Positions 1-12,900 of a stretch of DNA of 64,000 nt are shown here, one piece after another. Positions within the stretch are counted from its first letter, which is position 1. Each line of letters opens with the position of its first letter. The translations under genes and the position numbers were made by a program. The stretch covers positions 3,676,823 through 3,740,822 of the forward strand of contig JARUPZ010000026.1 of NCBI GenBank assembly GCA_031213475.1, in the 5' to 3' direction. This DNA comes from Nereocystis luetkeana. Its lineage: Eukaryota; Sar; Phaeophyceae; Laminariales; Laminariaceae. The notes under the pieces were generated by a model. The model worked only from the letters and a program-made list of their open reading frames with translations, was not told the origin of the DNA and made no database searches.

Positions 1-2279
1 CGCCCTTCTCACACAACCCCCACTTCCCACCACCCGTGAGCCTCCCCCCCCCTCTCTCCCTCCCCTGCTTCAGTCCCGCCCTACTGGTTGTAGAAACCTA
101 CACCGCCAGCTCGTATACGTTTCCCTACGTCGGTTGAATTCTTATATAATGATACTCATGAACGACGAGCTACAGTCCCGAACATGCCCCACGCTAGAGG
201 AGGGTGCTTTTTTTCAGACCAACTCACATTAGAAGCTCAGTATATCACCAGAAAACATGGTCTCGAAGAGTTTTTGATCGCGAGGCCTTACCAACATTTT
301 CCCGCGGTAGACAGTAGTAGTCCTGAAGCAATTGTGGCTGAAACTTAAACCAAACTAACCGGTAGTTTCGCACTTGAGGAGTCCAAACGGTTCGAAAATA
401 TGTAGCCAAAACGTGGTACCTTACGGCACCATGGCTCGGTTGTGAGCCTTGTTTCTCGTCGCCCTGACACACGGCGACGTACAACCTGTGCCTGAACACA
501 GAATATGTGATGTATATATGAGGTCAGCTTGTCCACGACTTTGAGGGAACGGGGGCGGGCGCTACATCTGACGAGTACGAGTCGCGCGCTACGATAAGGG
601 TACTACGCACCGAATTAACCTACAATATATGGCGACCGGTGCTGCCGTAGGGGGGCTATCCCTTTCCTAGACCGTGTTTACGCCCGTCCGGTGGCATGTG
701 GCTCTATGCCTCACTCACAATTGAACTTAGCAGGACTGGGTTGGGGGTGAAAATCGCGAAAAAAAGTCAAAGTTAACGTTCAACACAGTAAATAAGTAAT
801 ATCCGGGCGGCTGAAATGCAAAACGTGACCCCCCGAGCGTAGGATCAGTCTATCAATAGATCCTTGCGTCAAACAATTGAACACCTCACTCCAAATCAGG
901 TTTTTAGAATAGCTGAACGCGCAACCAGACGGACAATCTGAACACCTACTACGTGTGCATAGTTCAAAATTTGTTGCAGAACACAAAGAGTACCCTAAAA
1001 ACAATGGGTTAATGAAGCCGGCCAGTAAGAAATATACTGAACTACACAAACAAAATGCTGTAGCTATCGTAGCATACGCAATGGACACAAACACAATCCC
1101 GAGACCATATCGCGACTGTAAATAGGTAACAACGTCCTGTCCGGAACAACTGTGAGAAACGAATCGGTGTTGATATAAAAACATTGTTTTTATCGTCGCT
1201 TTTATCGTCGCATTTCCGCACTAAGTTGTGTCTTATATAGATATGGCAACACAAACCGTACCTGGTGTCAGGTATACGCATGTATCTAGAGTACAGGAAT
1301 GAAGTATTCCTCGCATACATACTGAAGACTCAATCATGCCGGAAACATAAACCGTACTTGGTACGAGTATGGTGATAATATTCCATGTGAATATTGCACA
1401 GATTAACTCAAGTCGGATCCTCCTCTGCACTCGTGAAACAAAAGTGCAACTAACGTGGGGAGAGCCTAGGGGTAGGTTGTGTTTCCAATAAAGTTTACAC
1501 CTCAAAACTATCGGTTCTCACTGTTCCATCCACCCCTCATCTCGACCTTTGTTGGGTGGTCAGGGGAAAAATGACGAAGACAAGCAATCTCCCCTTTCCC
1601 CACGCCCTCGTCAAGTATCGTGGCCGGCACACAGATTGTGTGCAAGTCTCGCTCAGCAAAAAGACTACCTCGTTGGTGTGTAAAGGGAAGAGTTGCCTGC
1701 GCTAGCAGCCGATGAGGAACAATTGCGACTCCTTCCTCGGAAGTATGGCATTCGATTGCGCAATATCGGGGTGATTGGCGTCTAGAATCCCGAGTGCATG
1801 ATGCCTCAGTATGATGTTGACTGCGAGAACCATAAAATGCAGATGAAACTGGTAAATCAACGAGTTGGGTCGTATAGGCCACAGAGATCCCACGCAGCAA
1901 TATGAACCGGATATCACAGGTCAAGCGCTCCCCTCTTCCCTGTGCAGTCTGTTTTCTTCTTTTGAAGTGGAGATCGATGACCAGTCCGATACCATCCGCG
2001 ATTATCAGCTGGCGCGGCGATTTTTTCTCTACCTGTGGAACGGCGCAGGGAGAAAACATTTCGGGATCAGATCCCTACCCGGAGAAGCGAGCGATTAGTT
2101 ATGGGCACGCACGTTTCTGACCGGGGGTGCTCTCGAAACGAGGACCTGGGATCACATTAGTGTCGTCAGGATTGGATACATACTATTATCGGAGTACCCA
2201 TCGGGCTCAGCGTACGAACGTTTCCAAACATGTCTTGTAGGTGATATATTGCCTGCAGAGGTCCTCGAAACAGGATGAA
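1..2279. other. left flank, no supported gene
   Basis: The first ~80 bases are pyrimidine-rich on the plus strand. Beyond that I see short imperfect direct repeats only, for example TTTATCGTCGC twice near 1187-1208 and two copies of an AAACCGTAC-TGGT motif near 1253 and 1350. No splice-linked reading frame, RNA gene or mobile element could be supported. Overlapping open frames around 1.5-2.1 kb are treated separately. Confidence 0.5.
1508..2059 (-). CDS. unrecognised 183-codon open frame
   Basis: This frame has a true ATG at 2059 and runs 183 codons to a stop. I recognise no family, signal peptide or membrane segment. It is Arg/His/Ser-rich with no low-complexity blocks. A shorter plus-strand frame overlaps it (1865-2098). 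It lies about 1.6 kb beyond the stop of the large minus-strand gene, on the same strand, with no visible splice link to it. The length is near what chance gives in 64 kb of such DNA, so it is reported as a weak candidate only. Confidence 0.15.
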   Translation of the reverse strand: MFSPCAVPQVEKKSPRQLIIADGIGLVIDLHFKRRKQTAQGRGERLTCDIRFILLRGISVAYTTQLVDLPVSSAFYGSRSQHHTEASCTRDSRRQSPRYCAIECHTSEEGVAIVPHRLLAQATLPFTHQRGSLFAERDLHTICVPATILDEGVGKGEIACLRHFSPDHPTKVEMRGGWNSENR

Positions 2280-2560
2280 AAGTACAACTCGTCGCTACAG
2301 AGGCACTCACTGAAGGTGGGCTTCCTTCGATGGTTTTCGACCCATCCTATGGAAAGGTTCAACAGTCTTCACTGAAACATTTCTGAACAATTGAACTACT
2401 CAATTCAGCAAGTACCGGTTGGTGCCATACTAGCACTTTATATCTGCGTTTAGGACTAGCCCATATAAATGTTTCACTCTCAACCGTTCTTGCGGTTTGA
2501 CGTTTTGGGTGAGATAGTGAGCTCTTCATGTGAGGGCGTTGACATTAAAAGACCTCTATA
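2280..2560 (+). repeat. diverged third copy of dispersed repeat family A
   Basis: The segment near 2450-2550 (TTTAGGACTAGCCCATA, then GGGTGAGATAGTGAGCTC and ATGTGAGGG) matches the better-conserved copies at 7621-7850 and 23011-23250 in order and orientation. The 5' part is only loosely alignable. No coding capacity or terminal repeats are visible. It is probably an old non-autonomous element. Confidence 0.45.
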
Positions 2561-2697
2561 CGTACCCCCACCAAACAGCCGACGCGAACAAACATCGTAT
2601 ACAACGCGCGGCAAACATTCCTGTTCACAAGGGTTAGCTCTAGGTTTAGCGAACACTCGTTGTACCCGTTGACATCGGATCCAACCATATATGTTAC

Positions 2698-2823
2698 CTC
2701 TGTCAGTGGTACAAAGTTTTCCCTCAACGAACATGCAACCCCATAGTACGGTGACGTGCCTCCGCCATGCCGCCAATGGTTTGCCTCAAAACTGGTGACA
2801 CTTGAAAGTGTTCCTCCGATATT
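2698..2823 (-). CDS. possible orphan beta-helix exon
   Basis: This is a 42-codon open segment bounded by a CGCAG acceptor and a GAG|GTAACA donor on the minus strand, phase 0 at both ends like many exons of the large gene. The translation contains GGTLSSVTSFEANHWRHGGG and CSLRENF, which resemble the FxxN/GG repeats of chlamydial-type polymorphic outer membrane proteins. It lies about 0.9 kb beyond the stop of the large beta-helix gene, so it cannot belong to that gene's ectodomain. It could be an exon of a neighbouring paralogue running off the window, a relic of a tandem duplicate, or chance. No partner exon was found within the window. Confidence 0.3.
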
Positions 2824-2986
2824 CTGCGCTTTGTGTCTGCGGGGTCTTGGCGAAAGTCTACTCCACCACACAGTAACATTAACGTGAAGCACTCGCACGC
2901 CTCAGGTGCGGTTGTCGGCCCCTCCGCCGCTCTCTTTCCGCGTAGCCCGCTCCAGACCATGTACCGTCCGATTGGCGATTCTACTA

Positions 2987-3091
2987 GTACGGGGGACCAC
3001 AGTTAATAGGACCAAATATTGTTGATAGAAATTGTTAAATATACAGGTTTTTATGTATACCACAGGTCCTATTAACTATGGTCCCCCGTAA
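2987..3091. mobile_element. palindromic MITE, copy 1
   Basis: This is a ~105-bp element with terminal inverted repeats of the type ACGGGGGACCATAGTTAA, an AT-rich centre and a probable TA target duplication (2985-2986 and 3092-3093). It has no coding capacity. It shares orientation with copy 3 (central GGTTTTTATGTATACCA). The TA duplication would suit a Tc1/mariner-type source, but no transposase is present in the window. It lies about 0.6 kb beyond the stop codon of the large gene. Confidence 0.85.
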
Positions 3092-3127
3092 TAGCGAGCG
3101 TACATTCAGACGCAACACATGAGGCTG

Positions 3128-3212
3128 CCCAGTTGGCCGCGCGGTTAAAGACGTGGTTAGAGCCACGGGGGGCTCGATGCAAGGCCTGGGGTCTAGGGCT
3201 ACTTCGACAGAA
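3128..3212 (+). repeat. tRNA-like sequence, possibly a SINE head or tRNA relic
   Basis: The segment TTGGCCGCGCGGTTAAAG looks like an A box with the D-loop of a Leu/Ser-type tRNA. A degenerate B-box-like stretch (CTGGGGTCTAGGGCT) follows about 55 bases later. The usual acceptor-stem pairing is not evident, so this is not called a functional tRNA. It lies 36 bp from MITE copy 1. Confidence 0.3.
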
Positions 3213-3629
3213 CTAGTCACACACAGAATAGTTTCCCCCCCAAACCAACGGTATATATTCGGGTGCGCGTTTAGGGTCTCACTTATAAAAACCTATACCT
3301 ACCTGGCACACTGGTGTATATCTCCTTATTATTACGTTCTCGCGTATTTGTTCCCTTGTGTGCGATGCGCTCTAACCTACATTTGTGCGGTGCGTTTCAG
3401 AAACACATGTAAACGTACAGTATAAAGTGATGTTGTTCCCTAGGTGCGTACGCTGCCCGCGGGAACGATCTACTGTGAAGTCTGTTTTTGAGTGATTCTA
3501 GGATCCGCCTCGCGTTATACGAAGTACAACTCTCTAGCGAACATATTCGGCTCATATCACATACAACCCGAGTCACCAGGGAATTTCGCCAGGACATCTA
3601 AACGATGAGCATTGTCATGTCGGGATACG

Positions 3630-3649
3630 CCCCCCCCCCCCCCCCCCCC
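3630..3649. repeat. poly-C run, 20 bases
   Basis: This is an uninterrupted run of 20 C on the plus strand, so G on the sense strand of the large gene, just past its stop codon. It is the longest of several such runs associated with this gene. Confidence 0.95.
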
Positions 3650-3705
3650 TTTCGTGTTCGGGGTATTGACATGAGTTTCAAAAAAACGCATTACTTCCAT
3701 TAAAC

Positions 3706-3963
3706 CTACTTCAAGCAGTGCAAGCGCAAGGAGGCCATCGTAATGCATGAGCGGGAAATCTCGTACCTAGGGCGTGTCTCGTTGTCGACACACGCTTCCA
3801 TATCGATGGGTGTGTCCTCCCAAGCAGAGCGTTCTTCCTCGGGCCGGGAATTGACAGCCGTACCACCTCCACGCGAAGCGCTTTGTCGCGCATGCTTCCT
3901 GTTTGGCCCTAGGAGCTTGTTAACGGCATCCTCCCCGACCACGTCTACGCCCACCATGGCACC
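3706..3963 (-). CDS. exon 26, cytoplasmic C-terminal tail and stop
   Basis: Opens after a CTTGTCAG acceptor and reads GAMVGVDVVGEDAVNKLLGP, then a charged stretch with PEEERSAWEDTPIDMEA, to a TAG at 3706 (residues ~1985-2069). There is no membrane segment. A good alternative donor (CCTAG|GTACGA) would end the exon at 3767 and send the tail into further exons to the left. I found no convincing continuation, so the in-frame stop is preferred. Confidence 0.7.
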   Translation of the reverse strand, partial: GAMVGVDVVGEDAVNKLLGPNRKHARQSASRGGGTAVNSRPEEERSAWEDTPIDMEACVDNETRPRYEISRSCITMASLRLHCLK

Positions 3964-6900
3964 CTGACAAGGTAGCAGTAAGGGGATAGATAACAAACCC
4001 CAACAGTTTTCTTGGTCTGGTGCAACTTGACGTGTCTTCGGCGCATAGACAAGAAAATCATGTTTCTGAAGCCAAGATAAAGCCTTTTTTGGCACGTCAA
4101 CTCTAATAAAGGCACTAAGGATTGCCCACGAAAAAGTGTCTACTGGCCAGTTTTCGCTTCGCGTCACTTTTCAAAGCGTACTTAATTTCGGGGGTAGGGT
4201 ATAGATATAGCGAGAAACGCGAAGGGCGCGTACACCGTTATGGAGTGACTTCGAGGGACTTATCGCGCACCACTTGAAGCATCAACTTGTTGTCAGCCCA
4301 CCGCACGGCCCTCAGCCCTGAGCATCCAGGCTGCCGCGGCCAAGTAGCCAACGCGGCAACCATCGCGCAGCGTTTACCCATCAGTCCCATCCCTAAACCC
4401 TCAGCTGCTGAACATTGTAGGGTTCGGACCGTACGACAAACACTTCGAAACCGAGGTCTAGCGAACCGTCTGTTGCGCGGGGGGAGTGAGAGTACCGTGA
4501 AATCACTAGGGTCGTAATGGAGCGAGTCCTTGCAGTACAGGGGGCACTATTTATATCATGCCATGTTTCGTTTGATTTCGGTCGAAAGCACCCATGTTGA
4601 TTCGCGTAGCCGATATAGTAGGTGAGCTACCATAGAGGTGGCACAGATTAAAACACCGAATGACGGGGGTCCTCGGCCGAGCAAATACGCAATCGATTCG
4701 TAGCATAGATATTGATTCGTTGTACGCCTAGACATCAGGATTGTTCGCTTACGCTCCTAATGGTGCCTCCCATTCTTCCAACATCCGTATTTTTGTGGTC
4801 AGTAGCAACGCTCGTCAAGTGCGGAGCTTCAGACAAATTATGGAGCGATCTGTGTCTCTTGCGGAACTCCTACAGCACAAGTTATGCCGACGCCGAAGTT
4901 GCGTCCTCAGCTTTGGGGTTTATAACATGACACACCGCGATCTACAATAGATCTGGCCGGGCACGAATGGTTTTTCAGGATAGTGGTCTAAAGGTGGGGA
5001 AAAGGGCCTTCCTGGATGGGGATGGAAAGGAAGAAAGGGGTAAGCACGAACAGGAACCGCGCTTTGAACACTAGAATGAAGCAGAAGTGAAGAAGGACAC
5101 TTCCTTCACACAGTACGTCGAACAACCGAATACTCAGTATACCCCTGATACCGCAGTGAATGAGAAGCAACCTCGGCACGGGTCAAGACGTACAGTAGAT
5201 AACGTACACATGTCCTTCCATCTGTGATACGATAGGGCCTTGGCATGTGTAGGTGGATTCATTTCTGATCAACATAACTCCTCAGCCGAAAAGGCTACGC
5301 AACATCGTAATATATACTTGATCGTTGTATAAGTTCCCAGAAGTATTTATTACGTCACACTAGGCCGCGGGAGTCTTGGTGGGGTTACCCCGTGATATTC
5401 GGTCGAAGTCAGGGTTGGGCGCGAGATAAACGCCTCCGTGTGCAAAGAGCCTCAGACAGTTGATGTTATTACCGTTACCGTAGCACACCTTCTACAGCTC
5501 ACGCTATGAGATGTTACACGAGGTGCGCATGCAGTACATAGCCGACACACATCCGCCCCAGGAGTCCGGTGTTCATCCACGCGGATCGTGCCATGTGTTG
5601 GCCATATATATCAGGGACCCATCTGCAATAAGCATGACGCCATACTCCCTGGATAAACTATATCAAACAAGCTAGGGGCCTCGGACGCCCGATGCGCTGT
5701 CTGGTTCGCGTACCCGTCGGATAAAACCATGAGCGTAGTACCGTGACACCTCACCTGAAATCCCCTTCTGCTGAACGTTGCCTTCATCGTCGCCCATGTG
5801 TTCCACCAGATGGACAAGAAGAACATTACGTTCACTATGATGAGCACCGCCGAATAGATGGCGCTACCGGCCGAGTTCTTGTCGGCCACCTCGGCCTTGA
5901 TTACGAGTGCCAAGAAGTTCGTGAAAAATATCACCAAGCACCCCTTGATTTACGATACGATTCCGAAGAACGTTTGAAAAACGGCAGAAGAGCGACAATG
6001 GTGGAGGAATCAACAACAGGTCGCCGTCGTGGGGTCGGAACACGACAACTAATATAGCAGGAGGCGGTATATCCAATGTGATTCGCTACATTTAGATTGC
6101 GCGTATTTTGCAGTGTAGCACGGCGGCGGTTGGCAGGCTCTCACCGACACAATTGAGTTACTGCGAGAAGTGGTTGACTTCGCAGAGCGTTTTCCTTCAG
6201 GACGTGAACGATCGTAAAGTGGAGTCATATATCTCTAATGGATTGCGTACGTATACCAATCACTTCGAGATGAATATCCAAACGTCTAACGGTAATAAGA
6301 TTCAAAGAAGTCCGGTGTTTTTGTAAAGTAGACCTCGTGACGCGATTATAACGCTCTTCCGCGGCCGCCGTCTTGTTGAAGTTTGGAAATGTCGTGCTCG
6401 GGTCCCGACTGACCGCGACGAGGTCAGGGCCATTCGCAGCATCTACCAGTTCGCTACCAGTTGCTTACAGACAAAGCTCGCAGTGCAAGTGCGATGCGCC
6501 AAGCAGTGAGAACTGTTCCAAGCAAACTCTCATGTGTTTCGTGAGTAATAATATGTTCCAGGTTGGTGACCAATCCTACCGACAAGCGTGCAGTGCACGT
6601 TATGTAGAAACGTCTACATCTATGGGCTATATCGCATTTCACATTTGTACGAGGGGATGGAACCTACGGAGTAGCTCGCCAACCACAATTCCGGTGCCAG
6701 TGGGTGTCAAATGCCTTGCACCAGCGAGTGATTCACGCTCGTAATCCTCCAATAGCTCACCGCTCGGTAGAGCTGAACCTCGAAGGCGTCGATATGTGGC
6801 CGCTGAAGCTCGAAGAGCATCAAGCTGCATGCACCAACAAGACACAGCAAGGCAGTAGGACGGCATAAACAATGATCACCACAACACACGTATCCGTTCG

Positions 6901-9900
6901 AGAGCGCTACGGCTAGGGCTGGCCTTTGATGATTCGAGGTGGCATTTACGTTGATGCCATATTCTGCTGGGAAGATATACCGGCCCAGGGACTGCGTGTG
7001 TATGCCACTTGTGTCCTCGCCTACGTGCAAACCGTAGGGATCTTCCCATGCATCTCCGGCCCGACATACACAAGTTTCCAAGGAGATGAGACTCTTACGA
7101 ATGAGACACACTGCAAGAACCATCACGATACGAAATGTCCCATAACAGACGAGTCCTTAGAGACCCATCGGACAGCGAACAAGAACGTGTCATCATGCAC
7201 GGTGCGTGTATCATTGGACACGACACACAATATCGCACCGAAACATTTGCTGCGAATATATGATCTCAACGAAAACTTCTGCAAACACATACAAGCCTTA
7301 CGAAAGTCTCCAAAAATTAGGAGTTTTTTTTTGCAACGATTTGACTACGGCGTGCCTGAACAAACGAAAATCGCGACGGCCCAGACCTAGATACTCCAGT
7401 AGCATTCGACATGTTCGGGACGAGTGCCTTTGTTCAATATATCTTGCATACCAACCGGAAACCCTTTTTCCTACTGTTCCGTTCACCCGGAGATCTGATT
7501 CACAGCGTAAACAGCGTCAGATCTGAGAAGGTGTTGAAACCACCCGAAGACGGAAACGTGGTTACGTTGAATGCAGCAGGGCGTTCGACAGAGAGGCAAC
7601 ACTTCATATAGGAGGCTCACCCCACGGTAGGGGTTGCACGTTTTGGCTCAAACGGTGTCTGACCGTCTGAATTCCCTAAGTGAGGGACCAGCTGTTGGGA
7701 TGGAAACTTTACTCGCATACTCGTTTCAGGACTAGCGCATCAAAGTGCCGGTCGGGTGGCGCGAACAATTTTCACCCAAGTATTGTATCGGGTGAGATAT
7801 TGAGCTCCTAATGTGAGGGGCTTAGGAACGTCTGGTGCACCCCTCCCGTGAGATCGTCTGGTATGCTATTATTATAGGTGTGGTACGTTCTGTCTTAATG
7901 TTTCTGACTGGTCGGGCTCCTTACCCCAATCGCGCTGGAACAACAATACCGAGCGGGATTAGTCATGCTCTTGCAAATGTAAGCGGTTTTTATAAACCAG
8001 TTCATGATGAGGCGAACGTATCCTCGAGAGAGGAGCCTCACGAGATATCCCGGGTAGATGCTACCTCCAAGGTAGCACGCACCAACACCGTGTACACAGG
8101 AAGCACCAGTGAAAACTATTTCCAGTTAGAAACGGCGTCAAATTGGGTTGAAAGGACTCGCTCCGACTCCATGCATCGAAGCCAGACCACGCTCATGTAG
8201 CACCCCCCCCCCCCCCCCCGCCCCCTCCGAAAAAAGCAGGACCGGACAGTATTATGTCACCTAAATGCCGTCACTCCAACGCCTATACGTTGACGGCATA
8301 CACGAGTATTCAGGTGGCCGAGCAATCGGCGGTAGAGCACAGGTTGGCCATGTTATGGCTCTCCTGTCGTAGCTCGCCTACGTACCTGGTGAATGCAAAC
8401 ACGCAGCTGAAGGCCACCTGCCCCGGTGTTTCTGGGACGAGAAACACCAGCACACCAGTGAGCACCAAACGCCTCAGACACTCGAACACCTGACGTCGAA
8501 CAAAGGCAAGACACCGTTGTACCATGGGGAATTAGGAACCGGATAATATTTCCTTTCCAAAATTAAAACTGAATTAGCGCTTGGTGCAAGACATGTCTGC
8601 CTTGTCGTTGAAAACCAAATCCCGACGTGTACCGTCCTGGTGTCGTAGGGATACGACGGTCTATGACCATACCACTCGTACGGATATGCATGAGATCGAC
8701 TACACGCTTCCCCACCTTCATGCTATGTGCCTTGACGCAATTTTAGTTCATCCTATGATGAGATTAACCTGACCACAACTAAATGCTGGCCATAAAAATT
8801 CAATCGGCAGCGCCGCTGCTTGCAGACAGCGTCAATATTTAGCCTCACCAACACAGATGCAAACTTGAAACTCTCATCCGGAGCGGCCTCGCCGTGATCG
8901 AAGGGCTCACCGACGTGAGGAACTGACTTTTTCCGGCTCAATGGCATGTTCGAAGATGAACGAATTTGTTTCGATATTATCCTTTCTGCGGCTAGATGCC
9001 AGCCCTGCGAAAAATGACGCCGACGTCTCTTTGTGCAGACGTCGTCTATATTGAAGCGAACAGGTTCAGCACCAACCGATTCCTCGACTATATGTTAGGA
9101 AATACGCTCGCTGTCAATAACGCCTACCTGGTACAGCATAACTCGAACGTAGACGAGGTCGGGACCTGCTGACCAAGCTCATGTTCTACTTTGGATGTAA
9201 TTCTATTTTTATTTGTCGGTCTTCGGAATTCCCTCTCTACGACTGCGCGAGGTCTTCACGTCTTTACTAATTCGTATCAGCTCTGACTCCGAACCGCAGG
9301 GGGAATGCATGTGCTCTTGGTGTCTTTCGATTGATGTACCTCGTAGTAGTAGCGGTCGGGGTAGTACGCGCTCCAAAGGAAGGATGTTGGCGTTATGCTC
9401 ATATCTGTGCTGCGCTCCTTGATCTTCTCACGCTGGCGGAAAAAAAAGCGTTTTTATCGACCGAACCAGAGAACAACAGCGGGCAAGAGGGGTTCCAAAA
9501 CAATACACGGAGACACCACGGTATGCGTCACCCAAACTCTGCAATTTTGACAGTTATTGGCGCCATGCTGAGGTCTGGGCTCCGGTCGCGGATAGTCTCG
9601 TGCGGCCGGCTATTTTACAACATATCCTCGATGAAAACGACGGAGGCAGAGGCCGCAGGAGCTCAAGGTGTGCACGGAGATGAGTGCACAAATAGACTCG
9701 TTAGCGGACGAGGAAGTAGACACAGTCGCAACTGCAGGTATTGACCGTGCCGAGTGCTATATACTTGTTCTACAACGCCATGAACGTGAACAGGCCGCCT
9801 CTTATGCCCACCAAACCTAGGCAATGCAACGTGCCGCAGACGCGAATCAAGAACATCTCAATGTTCCATTTGTAGTCTAGAAATATGACACCACCTACCA

Positions 9901-12900
9901 CCAAGCGAACATTTGAAAGCCACGACTACTGATGGCCACGCGCACAACCATAGCGGCTCATAATGCGATAAAGGCTAGGGGTACAGCCTTACGACAACCC
10001 AGCAGTGTACGGAGTACGTAGAATTCAGCACCGGTCGTGAGCCAGCGTCAGCATAGCTCCCGACCCACCCCCCGAAAAACCACGCATTCCCTGACGACGC
10101 CTGGCTCTTTACTAGGCTGTTGTTGCGAAACAGCTACCACGTGCAAGCTTGCAACTCTATCCAAGCGCACCGCGGTAGTGCAAGGAATGCAGACAAGAGC
10201 CTACGGGTAAACCTTGATTTCGTCGAGATACCGAAGCACGGCGGTTTGTAAGTCCAGCCGCAATGCTGACCTCGGTATATTGAAGGTCGACGCGGACCGA
10301 CCGCTCAGTGGCTGCATTGCTAATTTTCACGCCTTTCTTGATTTCGCTCGGAACATTCGTTCCGCAATAACTTACACCTACCTGGACTTGCCATTGTAGT
10401 TGTTCCCTTTACTCAGACCAAACCGTTTGGTCTGTGATTAGGGCTGGAGTTCGGGGGTTGATATGCAAGTTCCACAAACACTATCGACTACAGTACTCGA
10501 CGCACTCTCAACACGTATCCGGTGACGAGGAGCTATAGGAATCAGAAAGGGCGCTGGGCTATGGACCCCAAAAAAACATGCCAATCCGTGCAAGTGTGAA
10601 CACCATTTTTGGTTCTGCTTCCTACGTCTTACCAGGAATAGCGTGCTTACCATGGCGTGCTGTGTTCCTCTCTGCTCTTTCAAGACCCTGTTAGTTGGAG
10701 GGTTGATTGAAGACCCTTGACGCCAAAGAAGGAAGGCGAATGCCGCCGGGATGCCGAGGGGGTCTGCATACGGAGATATCGGTTGACGAAAAGACGCAAC
10801 AAGCCCAAGAGGGTGGGCAAGACGATGGGGGTGCGCACTTGAGGCACATAACTGCGAGCCTTCGTGGTAAGCGCGCTATTCGTTATTCATGCGTGTCGCT
10901 ATAAAAAATGAATATCCAGCGAGAGTATCCAAGTGAAGAACCTGTAAAACAGTCCCCTGGAAAGAGCAATGCCAGGATGGGTGTTGTGCCTCGTAATCAG
11001 GGATCCTCACATGGGCTCTACTTGCTCGAAAAATTGCTTCGAAGGATTTTGTTCACACAACTTGACCGAACGCTGGGTTCGGGCAACCCGGGCCTAGATT
11101 GATACGCGGTATTCATGGTTCTAAACCAAGCACCTGCAGCAGTATCCAACGTATGACGTCAATTGGCAGTCGCTCGCTTGAGGACCTCAACCGGGCGGCT
11201 ACAACTAACCACACAACGCGCAACTCCCAGTGTGGGATACGTCGAAGGAGCATACACCAAAACATGCCGCAACACAATACATTAAAAAAAACCGTGCACG
11301 AAGTCCTATCGTCCACAAGGTTGTCTGGACGTTCAAGGGGGCGTTTGTTTTTTTTACCAGGCGATACGAAACCAACGTTTCGCCGGGTTATATCACAGCG
11401 GCCACAAACCTCTGGATGTTCCACCACCTGGCAAGCTCGAGGTCACGACGAGTACACAAGCATCGAGCATCTACAAAACCCTCTTGAGGGGAAGCATGCC
11501 GAACAAGTACGTCGCGACCGCAGCAACGGCCTCTGCAGGAATGAGGACCGATCCGCACTTAACGCTCAAGTTTCCACGCAAGCGGCCGTACTGCAGCTGG
11601 GAGCCCACGCTGCCCGTGAACGGTCGGTATCGAAAACAGGTTTCATTGTTTTAGTCGCTACCTTGAACGCCCGAGAGGGCTAGTAGGGAGCGCGTGTATC
11701 AGCAGAAATGATGATCACAGTGCTTCGCCAGCGTCGTGCAGCCTCTTACATGGTAATTCGGACACCGCCCGCCACCCTCGCTACCTCGGCACGCCCCATG
11801 CAGACGATTCTAGAAGCATCTAGAATGCCCGACACGTTGCGCCAGTGGTAGCATGCCTTCCAGCGCCAAAAGGGTTCAAGCCCAATACTCCGAACGAAAT
11901 TTCTACAAAAAAACTGTGACGTGAGTGTTTGGCCGTGAGAAAAACATGGAAAACGCAGTTTCGACGGGGTGATGACAACCCGGGCTTACGTAACGAACGA
12001 TGCCGTAAACTTACAGAGGAATATCATGACGACGGCGTATACCCGGTACGCATCGTGCGTCTCAGTGTAGCACTCAATGCTCAGGTCCGCCTTGAGGTAG
12101 CTCTTCTCTAACTCCGGGAACGTTTCACAAGAGAAGGTCTGAAACACCTGGAGGGGGCGCGACGACGTGATGTGGAAAACAGGATGCGGGAAGCATTGTA
12201 CTGGCCTGTAAGCTAATTCCACACCGTTGTTTCATTAGGCGGGGCCACGCATTCTACACATCACGCTCGTAAATGTGTCATGCTACACGTTGTGTATATC
12301 GATATTGTATAGTATGCTGACGTAGTGGGGGTGTCCCTTTTGAAACGTATGTACGTTGGCGGTATTCCTGTGTATCAACAGCATCACAAAAACATTTGAG
12401 CAGTAGCTCTCTCATCGATGAGTCGTCTACAACACAGTAGTAGCTTCGTGAAGTCTAGCTACATCCCGTCGGCTCCACGACAGGGAGCGCCACGCATGGA
12501 CTACCGTTCGCTGCTTCAGTAGCAATGTAGATCTACAGGAGCATTGGGCTCGGTTTTTAAGCTGCTGTGGCGGCACTCTTCTGCTTCCTCCGCAGCAAAA
12601 CCGCTTACCATGCTGAGGTTACACAACCTTGTGAAGACAATACAAATATGTCTATGGAATGTCCGAAGCAAGGCTCATTCTTTACTATCAATGCCAGCGA
12701 CTGCGACGATAGGTCAAGCTTTCTCCCTGCTGATAGCTCAAACTGTCCCAACAAAAACTTTTGCTAGCAGAGGGCGCTATGGATTGGAAATCTGTGCACT
12801 CGTTCGAGCGTGAGATTTACGTCAACCGGTGGCGATGGATTTTTGTAGGAAAGGTGCTTAACCTAAACGTCGACCGGTTGACTCGGGAGGGGGTACGTCT

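Larger units (their letters stand above)
3092..3705. other. 3' flank of the large gene
   Basis: This stretch holds the tRNA-like segment near its left end and a run of 20 C (3630-3649) about 56 bases beyond the stop codon. No polyadenylation signal could be assigned with confidence; algal 3' signals are weak. The large gene's 3' UTR presumably lies here. Confidence 0.4.

Noticed and set aside
7835-8200. 121-codon plus-strand open frame in intron 23
   Set aside because: Opens at GTG inside repeat family A and ends at a poly-C run. No motif.
11099-11683. 194-codon plus-strand open frame in intron 20
   Set aside because: Begins with TTG, has no recognisable motif, and lies in an intron of a gene whose phases are complete without it.
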